DNA of 64,000 nucleotides from contig NZ_AMZN01000032.1 in assembly GCF_000331535.1 (NCBI RefSeq), forward strand, positions 19,822-83,821, in the 5' to 3' direction. This document shows positions 1 through 8,407 of the stretch, one piece after another (positions within the stretch are counted from its first letter, which is position 1; the number at the start of each line of letters is the position of its first letter). The stretch is from Fulvivirga imtechensis AK7 (GTDB lineage Bacteria > Bacteroidota > Bacteroidia > Cytophagales > Cyclobacteriaceae). Made by a program: the position numbers and the translations under genes. The notes below the pieces were generated by a model. It worked only from the letters and a program-made list of their open reading frames with translations, did not search any database and was not told where the DNA came from.

Positions 1-1
1 T

Positions 2-277
2 TTTGGCAGGCCCAGGATGGTGGACAATACCCTGGATGAAACTACACTTAGAGAAATTGCCAAGATCGGAGAGGGCGAGTTTTATCGCGTATCCGACAGC
101 CAGTCACTGGAAAGGGTTTTTAAGCTCATTGATCAGTATGAGAAAGCCGAGATCAAGGAAACCCGCTACAAGGACACCAGTGATTTTTATAGAAATTACC
201 TGATCTGGGCTATATGTTTCTTCCTGTTATGGCTGGCACTAAAGTCCACATTCATTTCAAACGTGCTCCAGGACTAA
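2..277 (+). CDS. BatA-like VWA-domain membrane protein, C-terminal fragment
   Basis: Only the last 91 codons are inside the window, and the frame is open to the left edge. The visible part contains LDETTLREIAKIGEGEFYR and a stretch on a single IDQYEKAEIKE helix, followed by one hydrophobic segment (about YLIWAICFFLLWLAL) and a short tail. This matches the end of BatA/BatB aerotolerance proteins: the end of the von Willebrand A domain, then the C-terminal membrane anchor. Bat proteins are inner-membrane proteins with the VWA domain in the periplasm, usually encoded next to a MoxR ATPase. The partner genes would lie outside the window. Family assignment is from the pattern of this tail only. 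Confidence 0.7.
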   Translation, partial: FGRPRMVDNTLDETTLREIAKIGEGEFYRVSDSQSLERVFKLIDQYEKAEIKETRYKDTSDFYRNYLIWAICFFLLWLALKSTFISNVLQD

Positions 278-318
278 TACCTCGAAACGACCAACTGGAG
301 ACAATCGGCTGTGAATTC

Positions 319-343
319 AAAACTGTCAACTGATAGCAGTTTT
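319..343. terminator. Weak hairpin between convergent genes
   Basis: AAAACTG and CAGTTTT form a 7-bp stem with an 11-base loop between the batA-like stop and the stop codon of the convergent exporter gene, which it overlaps. The stem is short and A/T rich, so termination is only plausible. Confidence 0.35.
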
Positions 344-953
344 ACATTACATAGGAAAACATTCTAACTCCAAAGGCTATGAGGAATAACCCCACAGTAA
401 TATTCAATATTTTAAATAGCCGTGGTGTGATCAACTGCCGGAGTTTGCCTGCCAGATAAGCTTTTAAAACATCGGTAGAAAATACGATCAGCAATATTAC
501 AGTAAAGAAAACAAACAGGTCTGAACCTTGATAACGGTATTCGACAGTTGCCAGACTCATGGCGCCAAGCCAAAATATCAGCACAAAGGGGCTAACACCG
601 TTAATGAGAAACCCTTTGAATACAAATCTGAAAAACCCTTTCACGGTAACCGGCCTTTCTACTATCCCCGTTTTCTTTCTGGACCTGAACAAGGTAAACA
701 CCCCAAATAAGATCAGGATCAAGCCTCCTCCATAACCGATCCATTGATCGTAACCTGAATTATTGATGAGTTGGGATATCCCCAGATAGGCCAGACCAAT
801 ATATAACACATCACTGAAGAATATCCCTATTGCTACCAATACGGCCTTATCCAGTCCCTTTTCAATGCTGGTTTGAATCAACGTGAAAAATACGGGACCA
901 ATAAGAACCGCCAGCAGAAGTCCAAAGAGAGCGCCATTAACTGCAGCCATCAA
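342..953 (-). CDS. LysE/RhtB-family translocator
   Basis: A 203-aa, highly hydrophobic protein with about six membrane segments. The N-terminal pattern GLLLAVLIGPVFFTLIQTS is typical of the LysE/RhtB exporter family, which moves amino acids and derivatives out of the cell through the inner membrane. A charged loop (FRSRKKTGIVERP) follows the third helix, as is common in the family. The start overlaps the stop of the upstream GH3-like gene by four bases, indicating translational coupling. The substrate cannot be told. Coupling to a GH3-like acyl-amido synthetase hints at an amino-acid conjugate or related small molecule, but that is inference. Confidence 0.8.
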   Translation of the reverse strand: MMAAVNGALFGLLLAVLIGPVFFTLIQTSIEKGLDKAVLVAIGIFFSDVLYIGLAYLGISQLINNSGYDQWIGYGGGLILILFGVFTLFRSRKKTGIVERPVTVKGFFRFVFKGFLINGVSPFVLIFWLGAMSLATVEYRYQGSDLFVFFTVILLIVFSTDVLKAYLAGKLRQLITPRLFKILNITVGLFLIAFGVRMFSYVM

Positions 954-2494
954 TTTACCTTGTTGATAAAGTTCTTCCAGTCATCGTATTGATTATTTTT
1001 GATCACACGTGGAAATTTATTTTGCCCCCCTACCTTTCCTTTGGATTCCATCCACTTATAAAAAGTGTGTACAGGTAGTATGTCAACAATTACATCTTTT
1101 AAAGCAGCGCTTCTTTCTACCGCATAGTCATCGTTAAGCGCTTTCAAATGCTGGTCCAGTTTATCCCTAATGGCTTTTGGATCCACAGTAGCATCCGTGC
1201 CAAGATACCAGTGATGGGCGAACAACGTGCCATGCGGAATACCGGCCACCGTAAACTCCGGAATGTCTATATTAAAATCATCTGCCACCAGCTCAATGGC
1301 TTTATTCATATTATCCACCGACATATGCTCACCACATAAGCTCAAAAAATGCTTTGTCCTGCCAGTGATAACGATCTCAGAATCCTCTTTTGACACGAGC
1401 TTCACCACATCACCTATCATATATCGCCAGGCTCCGGCACAGGAAGATAGCAGCAGGGCATACTCTTTTCCCTCTTCTATTTCATCGATCATCAGGGTCT
1501 CCGCATCCGGAAGGATATCTCCATTTTCATCGAAATTCCGTTCGTCAAATGGCACGAACTCATAAAAAGTACCATTATTCAACACCAACCTCATGGCCCT
1601 GTGGTCAGGCTTGGTTTGAAAAGCAATAAAACCCTCAGAAGCCAGGTAAGTCTCAATATAGTAGATATCTCTGCCCAGTAGCTTTTGAAAACCCTTGCGA
1701 TATGGATCAAAAGAAACACCACCATGAACATAAACCTGCAAGTTGGGCCATACTTCATGGATATTGGAGACCTGATAATAATCAAGTATTTTTTCCATTA
1801 ATATCTGTATCCATGCGGGCACACCTACTATTATGCTTATATCCCAATCCCGTGCCTTGCGTGCAATACCATTGAGCTTTTCCTCCCAATCACGTGTTTT
1901 AGCAATCTTTTTTCCCGGTTTATAGAAGTGTTGGAACCAAAAGGGCAGTTGTGCTGCCTGAATTCCGCTAAGATCACCTTCGAAATAACTCCCCCGGTTG
2001 TTCAACTGAGTACTTCCGCCCAACATTAAAATACCCCCTTCGAAAAATCCTGCGGGCAGATCATATTTTGATAATGTTAATATCTGCCGGATGCTTGTCT
2101 TCTGAATTGCCTTCTTCATATCCTTGGTGATCGGAAGATACTTAGAGGAGGCTTCTGAGGTGCCTGAACTTAGCGCAAAATATTTAACATGCCCGGGCCA
2201 GCATACATTCCTTTTACCTTCTTTGGCCAGATGCCACCAGTCATTATATATCTTATTATAGTTATGGATAGGCACCAGCTCTTTATAAAGCCGGAAGAAC
2301 TCCTTTGGGTCCCTATTCTTATAACCGCTGAGTATTTTATTGAATGAGTAGTAGTTTCCGAATAATGTTTGACTTGCCGTTATCAAAAGCTTCTTCAGCT
2401 CTTCCTTTTGTAGATCAAAAGGGTTTGAATACTCTTGCTCTAAACTTTCCCTTATTCTTATTCCCTTCTTTAATAAAGTACCTAAAATAGGCAT
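950..2494 (-). CDS. GH3 auxin-responsive promoter-like family protein
   Basis: A 514-aa soluble protein resembling the bacterial GH3 family, which belongs to the acyl-adenylate (ANL) superfamily. Visible features are the nucleotide-binding loop FALSSGTSEASSKYLP near residue 108, the YLASEGFIAF block near residue 285, and the C-terminal GRTKHFLSLCGEH motif. Plant GH3 enzymes join amino acids to acyl hormones through an adenylate; the substrate of bacterial versions is mostly unknown. The length fits the family. It is translationally coupled to the LysE-type exporter downstream, suggesting a make-and-export pair. It diverges from the yggS-like gene across a 66-base gap. Confidence 0.82.
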   Translation of the reverse strand: MPILGTLLKKGIRIRESLEQEYSNPFDLQKEELKKLLITASQTLFGNYYSFNKILSGYKNRDPKEFFRLYKELVPIHNYNKIYNDWWHLAKEGKRNVCWPGHVKYFALSSGTSEASSKYLPITKDMKKAIQKTSIRQILTLSKYDLPAGFFEGGILMLGGSTQLNNRGSYFEGDLSGIQAAQLPFWFQHFYKPGKKIAKTRDWEEKLNGIARKARDWDISIIVGVPAWIQILMEKILDYYQVSNIHEVWPNLQVYVHGGVSFDPYRKGFQKLLGRDIYYIETYLASEGFIAFQTKPDHRAMRLVLNNGTFYEFVPFDERNFDENGDILPDAETLMIDEIEEGKEYALLLSSCAGAWRYMIGDVVKLVSKEDSEIVITGRTKHFLSLCGEHMSVDNMNKAIELVADDFNIDIPEFTVAGIPHGTLFAHHWYLGTDATVDPKAIRDKLDQHLKALNDDYAVERSAALKDVIVDILPVHTFYKWMESKGKVGGQNKFPRVIKNNQYDDWKNFINKVN

Positions 2495-2560
2495 AGGCTC
2501 TCATTTAAAATTTCTTACTTTGTTGTCTACAATTATTGACCTCCATATTAAAATTATAAA

Positions 2561-3229
2561 ATGGATATCAAAAACAATATTAAGGAATTTAAAAATAAAA
2601 TATCCGGGAAATCCTGCAAACTCGTGGCAGTAAGTAAAACAAAACCCGTGTCCTTACTTGCGGAAGCTTATCATGAAGGGGTCAGAATTTTCGGGGAAAA
2701 TAAAGTGCAGGAGTTGGCCGATAAATATGAAAAGTTGCCAAAAGATATTGAATGGCATATGATCGGACACCTACAGCGCAACAAGGTGAAGTATATTGCT
2801 CCGTTTGTAGCGCTTATTCACTCTGTCGATAGCCTTAAGCTATTAAATGAAGTAAATAAACAGGCAAAAAAAAATAATCGGGTAATAGATTGTCTGCTGC
2901 AAATGCACATTGCAGCAGAAGAAACTAAATTCGGACTTTCAGAAGAGGAATTACTGGAGTTAATTTCATCTGAAGAAGTCGGTGAAATGAAAAACATCAG
3001 AATAGTTGGACTTATGGGGATGGCCACCTTTACTGATAATAAAGAGCAGATTAGAAGGGAGTTTCGTGGACTAAAAAAGTTGTTTGACAAGGTTTCCCGA
3101 CAAAACACACCTCAAAATGTTATAATAAAAGAGCTTTCTATGGGGATGAGTGGCGACTATGAAATAGCCATAGAAGAAGGCAGCACTCTGATAAGAGTGG
3201 GTAGTGCCATTTTTGGAGAAAGAGGTTAG
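2561..3229 (+). CDS. YggS/PROSC-family PLP-binding protein
   Basis: A 222-aa cytosolic protein of the YggS (PLPBP) family, which binds pyridoxal 5'-phosphate and helps PLP homeostasis without known catalytic activity. The PLP lysine is K26 in LVAVSKTKP; further family blocks are GENKVQE, WHMIGHLQRNK near residue 67, and MGMSGDYEIAIEEGSTLIRVG at the C-terminus with the phosphate-binding GS(T/A)xxRVG. The length matches the family. The gene starts 66 bases from the divergent GH3-like gene; downstream lies a short word-repeat gap. Confidence 0.9.
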   Translation: MDIKNNIKEFKNKISGKSCKLVAVSKTKPVSLLAEAYHEGVRIFGENKVQELADKYEKLPKDIEWHMIGHLQRNKVKYIAPFVALIHSVDSLKLLNEVNKQAKKNNRVIDCLLQMHIAAEETKFGLSEEELLELISSEEVGEMKNIRIVGLMGMATFTDNKEQIRREFRGLKKLFDKVSRQNTPQNVIIKELSMGMSGDYEIAIEEGSTLIRVGSAIFGERG

Positions 3230-3330
3230 GGCAATCGTTAATTGTTAATGGTTATTCGTTAGTCGTAATGGTCTTTAAACTTTGCCTGTTGCTTCTGCCA
3301 ATTGCCGACTAATAAGTTTGATGTTTGATT
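3230..3330. repeat. Short word-repeat intergenic stretch after yggS-like gene
   Basis: Immediately after the stop codon the sequence repeats GTTAATTGTTAATGGTTA-like words. From about 3280 it contains TTGCCTGTTGCTTCTGCC followed by TTTGATGTTTGA. A closely related pair of words recurs after coaD near 9915-9955 (TTGCCTACTGCTTACTGCC ... TTTGATGTTT), which shows this is a recurring element and not random A/T-rich spacer. Confidence 0.5.
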
Positions 3331-3346
3331 TTTAGAATTATTAGAA

Positions 3347-3727
3347 ATGACGGGAGCAAAAAATACATTAATAATAGCAGGTGTTTTCGGAGCCCTGGCA
3401 GTGGCCATTGGTGCTTTCGGTGCACATGGTCTTAAGGAACTTCTAGTGGAAAACGGCAGGCTTGACACATTTGAAACTGCGGTGAAATATCACTTTTACC
3501 ACACACTTGCACTGCTGGCTCTGGGATTGCTTATGATGAGATTTCATAGTAAGCTCTTTTTATATGCAGCAGGCTTCATGATGCTTGGCATAGTTATTTT
3601 CAGCGGATCTTTATACATTCTTTGTCTTACCAATATGACCTTCCTGGGTGCGATCACTCCATTGGGTGGCCTGGCGTTTATATGTGGGTGGCTATTCCTC
3701 TCGATCGGTGTGGCCCGTTCTCTCTAG
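3347..3727 (+). CDS. DUF423 family small membrane protein
   Basis: A 126-aa protein with four hydrophobic segments. It shows the DUF423 signature: an N-terminal GVFGALAVAIGAFGAHGLK, then KYHFYHTLALLALGLL, then ITPLGGLAFICGWL. DUF423 (YgdD-like) proteins are inner-membrane proteins of unknown function. Start at ATG 3347 fits the first helix. It stands alone between the yggS-like gene and the DUF4136 gene. Confidence 0.88.
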   Translation: MTGAKNTLIIAGVFGALAVAIGAFGAHGLKELLVENGRLDTFETAVKYHFYHTLALLALGLLMMRFHSKLFLYAAGFMMLGIVIFSGSLYILCLTNMTFLGAITPLGGLAFICGWLFLSIGVARSL

Positions 3728-3886
3728 GCGGCCCGTTCGATTACAAGTGTTTCATTATATACATACTTTGTGAACGGCATTCCTCTATCATGAATATCAC
3801 TATTGCCATAACTCTAACCAAAGGTTGATGGCACAGTATTTCCAATAGTTAAGTCAAAATAAATGTACCACCTAACTTTAAAAGTC

Positions 3887-4549
3887 ATGAAACATTTAAA
3901 AGCTCTATTGACTATTACGATGCTGGTAAGCATCTGTATGTCTCCCGCTATTGGACAGGAACTGGTAGCTGTTGATGAAAGCGCGGATGCTGATCTTGGC
4001 AGCTATGAAAGTTATACCTGGACATCAGACATGAACAATACTGCTTCTGACACTTACATTAGTGATCGGTCATTAAACCTGACTATTCAGGAAGCTATTA
4101 GCAGCGAACTGGACGACCTGGGGTATACCAGGAATAGCGGTGACCCCGATTTCCTTGTAAGTTACAGGATTTTAACAGAGGATACTCAATTGAAGGGCCG
4201 ACCTGAGACTCCAAACATGTCGCCAACTACCACCGCACGTCATGAACTACGGACCTATGATGTAGCAGCCGGCACATTGGTCGTCCAACTCCTCGATAGA
4301 GACGAGGGCACTATTGTCTGGCAGGGATTTGCTTCCGGCATTCTGACCTCTGACGATTTTATCTCTACGGATAATGCCGGCATGAATGAGCAACCCCTAG
4401 GTAATGAACAAGGTGACTGGGATTCACAAAATGACCGTATTAACAAAGATCCGCTTAGTGAAGAGATGACCATTGCGGACACTCGAGAAGAAAGGGTACG
4501 TGAAGCAGTAAGGCAAATATTTGATAAATTTGAATATGCAGCTCGCTAA
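3887..4549 (+). CDS. DUF4136 domain-containing secreted protein
   Basis: A protein of 220 aa if it starts at ATG 3887, which gives a clean signal peptide (MKHLKALLTITMLVSICMS...GQE); an upstream in-frame ATG at 3863 would put eight extra residues in front of it. The mature part has the DUF4136 layout: an early SYESYTWTSD strand, a helix LTIQEAISSELDDLGYTR, then DPDFLVSYRI, a strand pair ending TIVWQGFASG, and a C-terminal amphipathic helix. Proteins of this kind are envelope proteins or lipoproteins of unknown role; no lipobox cysteine is seen here. It shares a terminator with the convergent DUF1573 gene. Confidence 0.75.
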   Translation: MKHLKALLTITMLVSICMSPAIGQELVAVDESADADLGSYESYTWTSDMNNTASDTYISDRSLNLTIQEAISSELDDLGYTRNSGDPDFLVSYRILTEDTQLKGRPETPNMSPTTTARHELRTYDVAAGTLVVQLLDRDEGTIVWQGFASGILTSDDFISTDNAGMNEQPLGNEQGDWDSQNDRINKDPLSEEMTIADTREERVREAVRQIFDKFEYAAR

Positions 4550-4554
4550 AAAAA

Positions 4555-4594
4555 AAAGGCGGTTTCCCAATGAGATAACCGCCTTTATATTTTC
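4555..4594. terminator. Bidirectional intrinsic terminator
   Basis: AAAGGCGGTT (4555-4564) pairs perfectly with AACCGCCTTT (4577-4586), 12-base loop, followed by TATATTTTCT on the plus strand and preceded by an A-run that gives a U-tract on the minus strand. It ends both the DUF4136 gene and the DUF1573 gene. Confidence 0.85.
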
Positions 4595-4607
4595 TTATTG
4601 ACCTTAA

Positions 4608-5024
4608 TTATCGGCCAGCATCATCCTTTTTGGGCAATACATTAGTTATTATTGTCAAGCGGTTATTCGGATTGGCAGCATTGCTCACAATAGTGATCAC
4701 CTTGTTTTGCATACCGAGCTTACCGGCACTATTAAAGCTTATCGTAATACTTGACTCCTGACCTGGCGCAATAGGATCTCTGGGCCAGTCTGATGCCGTA
4801 CAGCCGCAGGTTACCTGCACATTAGTGATGATCAGCGGTTCGTTCCCAGTGTTTTCAAAGGTAAACGTATGCTGTACCTTATCTCCCTGATGAATATCTC
4901 CAAAATCGTGTTTGGCAGTGTCAAAGGTCATTACAGGTCCGTTTTCAGCAACAGTAGCTGACTCCTGAGCCAGGGCGTTATAGATCATAAAAACACCAAA
5001 AATAAATACTACAAAAGTCTTCAT
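4608..5024 (-). CDS. DUF1573 domain-containing secreted protein
   Basis: A 138-aa protein with signal peptide MKTFVVFIFGVFMIYNALAQ and one DUF1573 domain. The domain is an immunoglobulin-like fold with the conserved DFGDIHQGDKVQHTFTFENTG block, the VTCGCTAS cysteine pair near residue 85, and the LTIITNVLP last strand. DUF1573 proteins are common in Bacteroidota and their function is unknown. Start 5024 is chosen over the in-frame ATG at 5051 because the -7 box sits at 5049-5056, so the longer start would lie upstream of transcription. Confidence 0.85.
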   Translation of the reverse strand: MKTFVVFIFGVFMIYNALAQESATVAENGPVMTFDTAKHDFGDIHQGDKVQHTFTFENTGNEPLIITNVQVTCGCTASDWPRDPIAPGQESSITISFNSAGKLGMQNKVITIVSNAANPNNRLTIITNVLPKKDDAGR

Positions 5025-5048
5025 ACAATTCTTATTTAATAGGGTCCA

Positions 5049-5077
5049 CAAATATAGGTCTAATCTTCCACAAACAA
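5049..5077 (-). promoter_or_regulatory. Bacteroidota-type promoter of the DUF1573 gene
   Basis: On the minus strand TTG (5075-5077) is followed after 18 bases by TATATTTG (5049-5056), an exact TAnnTTTG -7 box. Transcription would start near 5042, leaving a leader of about 18 bases to ATG 5024. Confidence 0.6.
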
Positions 5078-5097
5078 TAATCCTGCCTGTTTGTCAT

Positions 5098-6501
5098 CTA
5101 TGATACGAACATTTTCTTATTAAAGTTCACCAAAAATAGTTGATTTGTTGCTCTTGTCACAGCGGTATACAACCATCTAACATATTCTTTATCCACCATA
5201 TCGTCTTTTAAGTAACCCTGGTCTACAAAAACAGCGTCCCACTGACCGCCCTGTGACTTATGGCAGGTAAGTGCATAAGCAAATTTCACCTGCAAGGCAT
5301 TAAGGTACGGGTCCTTTTTGATAGCTTCCTTTCTGGCCTTAACGGTATCAAGGTCTTTGTAATCTTCAACTACTGATTCATAAAGTTGCTTGTTCTGTTC
5401 CTCAGAAAGAGCCGGGGTTTCCGTATAAAGGGTATCCAGGATCACTTTGGCTTCAAAGGAACTCTCGTAAGGATAATCTACCATACGCAACTGTAGAGTG
5501 GCAAATCGAAGACCGTGGATCTCTTCAAAGGAGACAATTTTCGTTACCTCAGCAAAATCTCCATTGGCTATAAAATTACCTGCTATGCCATCAGGCGTAT
5601 ATAAATAATTATTTCTGACAATCATCAGTATTTCCCCCACCTCAAGCTCTGATTCATAGAAATGAATGCGGTTTCGGATGTACTGATTATAGTTGTTGGC
5701 CAGTTTATTAGAGCGACATATAATGATAGTACTCTCCACTCCAAAATTATCATAGGCATACCGCAATCCCTCCTCCATCTTTTCGCCGGTCATTCTAAAC
5801 ACATCTTTATACCCTTTTGTAATAAAACCGATTTTGGGATCATTAGAAGTAAGTTCATTTCGCAGGTTGGTGGCATTATACAAAATTCCCGAATCGCTCT
5901 CCTGGCGCATCACTTCGGTAAGCACTATTTGTTGTACCGACACATGAAAGTTGGCTTCCAGATATGATCTATCCAAAGCGGGGCTAATATTCTGCCCAAC
6001 AGGTGGCAACTGAGCACTATCCCCGATCAATATCAGTTTATTTGAATTATCGGAAAAAACATAATTAAACAGGTCTGAAAGCAGGCCAGCGCCACCGAAG
6101 CTTCTGTCTTCATTGATCATAGATGCCTCATCCACAATGAATACAGTATCGCGTGCGTAATTCTGTTGCCGTTTAAAAGCCGGCCCCTCTCCCTGATCAC
6201 CCACCTGTTTGTATATCTTTTTATGTACTGTAAAGGCCAGTTTTTTGGAATAAGAAGACATCACTTTGGCAGCCCTGCCTGTAGGCGCCATGAGCACAAA
6301 TTTCTTGTTAAACAAAGGAAGGGTGGTTACCAGCGTACTGACAATAGTTGTTTTCCCCGTACCGGCATAACCCTTGATAATAAAAACCGACTTTTCATGC
6401 TTTTCATTCAGAAAATCATCAACAAGCCGGAATAGCTTCTCCTGCCCGGTAGTGGCAGTAAAAGGAAACTTGTTCAATAATATTTCCGAAGGCCTGGGCA
6501 T
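5098..6501 (-). CDS. RecD-like ATP-dependent helicase (superfamily 1)
   Basis: A 467-aa P-loop helicase-like protein. Walker A GYAGTGKTT lies at about residues 44-52, Walker B VFIVDEASM near 120, a LILIGDSAQLPPVG motif III near 157, and the C-terminal UvrD-like FAYALTCHKSQGGQWDAVFVD and YTAVTRATNQLFLV motifs. This order fits single-subunit RecD/Pif1-type 5'-3' helicases of Bacteroidota; it is shorter than RecD2 and lacks its long N-terminal extension. The role is probably DNA repair or processing in the cytosol. It follows the thioesterase gene by two bases, so they share a transcript. Confidence 0.85.
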   Translation of the reverse strand: MPRPSEILLNKFPFTATTGQEKLFRLVDDFLNEKHEKSVFIIKGYAGTGKTTIVSTLVTTLPLFNKKFVLMAPTGRAAKVMSSYSKKLAFTVHKKIYKQVGDQGEGPAFKRQQNYARDTVFIVDEASMINEDRSFGGAGLLSDLFNYVFSDNSNKLILIGDSAQLPPVGQNISPALDRSYLEANFHVSVQQIVLTEVMRQESDSGILYNATNLRNELTSNDPKIGFITKGYKDVFRMTGEKMEEGLRYAYDNFGVESTIIICRSNKLANNYNQYIRNRIHFYESELEVGEILMIVRNNYLYTPDGIAGNFIANGDFAEVTKIVSFEEIHGLRFATLQLRMVDYPYESSFEAKVILDTLYTETPALSEEQNKQLYESVVEDYKDLDTVKARKEAIKKDPYLNALQVKFAYALTCHKSQGGQWDAVFVDQGYLKDDMVDKEYVRWLYTAVTRATNQLFLVNFNKKMFVS

Positions 6502-6503
6502 AT

Positions 6504-6950
6504 TTATTTTGGTATATCCTCAGGAAAAATAGTGACCATGGTGGTAGTTGCTTTTGCGATCAAAGTACGTTGAGCCCCACTTACACACCATACCTCTGCT
6601 TCGCAAAAATTCATTTTCCGGCCTTGCTTAAGTACCCATCCCCTGGCATATAACTTTTCTCCTATTCCGGGGTTTAAATAAGAAACCTTAATTTCACCCG
6701 TTACCACATGTTGATCCTCCGGCACAAGGGTATAGGCTGCAAAGCCTGCAGTGATATCAGCAAGAGTAGCTATTACACCACCATGAACCAGCCCTTTCTG
6801 CTGTTTATGTATCTCCTTAATATCCAGCCATCCTTCTGTCACGCCTTCCTCAATTACGTCAAGCGAAAAATTGATGTGCTTCATAAAATGTTGACGTTCC
6901 AGGTATTTTTCTACTCTGATTCTATATTCAGGATTAGAAGTTTTAATCAT
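6504..6950 (-). CDS. PaaI-type hotdog thioesterase
   Basis: A 148-aa hotdog-fold protein. The family block HGGVIATLADITAGFAAY contains the conserved HGG and the Asp/Asn of the active site; GEIKVSYLNPG and the ARGWVLKQGRKMNFCEAEVW strands follow. It likely hydrolyses an acyl-CoA thioester; the substrate is unknown. The open frame reaches back to 7127, but that part overlaps the divergent Nudix gene. A TATATTTG box at 6977-6984 puts the transcript start near 6970, so ATG 6950 (MIKTSNPEY) is preferred over ATG 6968. It is the first gene of a two-gene unit with the helicase. Confidence 0.82.
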   Translation of the reverse strand: MIKTSNPEYRIRVEKYLERQHFMKHINFSLDVIEEGVTEGWLDIKEIHKQQKGLVHGGVIATLADITAGFAAYTLVPEDQHVVTGEIKVSYLNPGIGEKLYARGWVLKQGRKMNFCEAEVWCVSGAQRTLIAKATTTMVTIFPEDIPK

Positions 6951-6976
6951 TGTTATTCCATTTTCCATAAAAACAA

Positions 6977-7003
6977 CAAATATAAGATAACAAGTGCTGC
7001 CAA
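6977..7003 (-). promoter_or_regulatory. Promoter of the thioesterase-helicase unit
   Basis: Minus-strand TATATTTG (6977-6984) matches TAnnTTTG exactly; a TTG at 7001-7003 lies 16 bases upstream, slightly closer than usual. Supports the short start of the thioesterase. Confidence 0.5.
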
Positions 7004-7031
7004 CAGCAATTATTAATAACTTGCCTTTCAA

Positions 7032-7517
7032 ATGAATGAAGATATCAAAGCCACCTATGGTAATCGAATCAGGATAAGGACCTCCGGTATAGCTGTAAGA
7101 GATAATGCCATACTGCTGGTAAAGCATGAGGGGGTCGGCAGCAAAAATATTCTTTGGGCTCCTCCGGGAGGTGGTGTAGAGCCGGGCGAATTAAGCCAGG
7201 AAGCTCTTAGAAGAGAATTTTTTGAAGAGACAGGACTGAAGGTTGAAGTTAGAGATTTTCTCTTTGTAAACGAGTTTATAGAAAAACCACTACATGCGGT
7301 AGAACTATTTTTTAAAGTAAAAATAGTTGACGGATGCCCACAGTTGGGAACAGACCCTGAGATGGCGCCCGGAAAACAAATATTAAAGGAAATAAAATTT
7401 GTGACTTTCCGGGAATTAGCGGTTATGGATAATGAAATATTACATAATGCCCTGCATCATGTTAATGGTCCCGAATCGCTATTAAATATGTCTGGCTATT
7501 TTAAATTTTGCCAATAA
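7032..7517 (+). CDS. Nudix hydrolase
   Basis: A 161-aa protein with a complete Nudix box: the first conserved glycine is in PPGGGVEPGE and the box ends REFFEETGL, giving GX5EX7REUXEEXGU at about residues 45-67. Nudix enzymes cleave nucleoside diphosphates linked to another group; the substrate cannot be predicted. The length is typical for a single-domain enzyme. The gene diverges from the thioesterase gene, and their 5' regions lie within 82 bases. Confidence 0.88.
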   Translation: MNEDIKATYGNRIRIRTSGIAVRDNAILLVKHEGVGSKNILWAPPGGGVEPGELSQEALRREFFEETGLKVEVRDFLFVNEFIEKPLHAVELFFKVKIVDGCPQLGTDPEMAPGKQILKEIKFVTFRELAVMDNEILHNALHHVNGPESLLNMSGYFKFCQ

Positions 7518-7593
7518 TTACATAAAATAGCACTTTGATTAATATGTATTACACCACAAAATCTTTATTATTGCAATCAAAAATACCTAAGAA

Positions 7594-8403
7594 ATGAATG
7601 CTACGAAAATTATCTCTATAGTTCTGCTGCTCGCGAGTCTTTCGCTGGGTTATTATCTGGTAAATAGCGTGAAGTCAGAAATTGACGAAAAAGAAGCAAT
7701 TGCTCAGAGAGAAGCAGCAGTAATTGAGAAACTCAAGCTCATCCGTGAAGCAGAAATTGCCTATCTGGAGGTAAAAGGAAGTTATACCAGCGACTGGGAC
7801 AAACTTATAAATTTCATCAAATACGACAGTTTTCCAATTATACAAAGAAAAGAAAGAGTGGTCACTTTAAGTTATGGAGCTGATAGCTCTATCATAACTT
7901 ACGACACACTGGGAATCATTTCTGCCAAAGAAAGGATCTTCAGGGCATCTTATAACATTAATGCTGCTAACGATGGTGTATTCCAGGAGTTTTTAGTCAA
8001 TACCGGCAGTAAGGTGGCCCAGGGACAAGGTGCATATGTACTCAACCAGAACGGCAAAAATGTTACTCACAAATTCCGGCATGCCGGTAAAGTAGTGAAG
8101 CTGGAAAACATTTTTGAAGGACAACAGGTTACTAAGGGTGATCTGCTGATTACTTTAGAGCAGCAAAAATTCGACCCTGACATTGATATTGACAGATTGG
8201 CTTATGTACCTGGCTATGACAATGTAAAGTTTACAGTTTATGCTGCTAAGGTAGACAAAAGTGGGGTTTCGGTTGATGTAATAGAAGTAGCCAATCCAAA
8301 ACCCTTCAATCGTGAAAGATCGGAAGATGCAGATGTAAGAACTAAGAAGCCTTTGAGGTTTGGCTCCAAAACAGATGTAACAACTTCAGGAAACTGGGAA
8401 TAA
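7594..8403 (+). CDS. Membrane-anchored conserved hypothetical protein upstream of coaD
   Basis: A 269-aa protein not assigned to a named family. It has one N-terminal membrane helix (IISIVLLLASLSLGYYLV), then a coiled-coil-like charged stretch (about residues 28-60), then a predicted beta-rich part, and ends with a polar tail. Most of it is therefore likely outside the inner membrane. A Gly-rich stretch NTGSKVAQGQGAYVLNQNGK is present. It is four bases upstream of the DUF3822 gene, which is followed by coaD, so the three probably form one operon. Function unknown; a structural link to periplasmic adaptor proteins is possible but not shown. Confidence 0.6.
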   Translation: MNATKIISIVLLLASLSLGYYLVNSVKSEIDEKEAIAQREAAVIEKLKLIREAEIAYLEVKGSYTSDWDKLINFIKYDSFPIIQRKERVVTLSYGADSSIITYDTLGIISAKERIFRASYNINAANDGVFQEFLVNTGSKVAQGQGAYVLNQNGKNVTHKFRHAGKVVKLENIFEGQQVTKGDLLITLEQQKFDPDIDIDRLAYVPGYDNVKFTVYAAKVDKSGVSVDVIEVANPKPFNRERSEDADVRTKKPLRFGSKTDVTTSGNWE

Positions 8404-8407
8404 TACC

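Noticed and set aside
5024..5051. Longer start of the DUF1573 gene at 5051
   Set aside because: The -7 box TATATTTG overlaps this start, so it would not be in the transcript.
6951..7127. N-terminal extension of the thioesterase to 207 aa
   Set aside because: It overlaps the promoter and the divergent Nudix gene and has no hotdog-like pattern.
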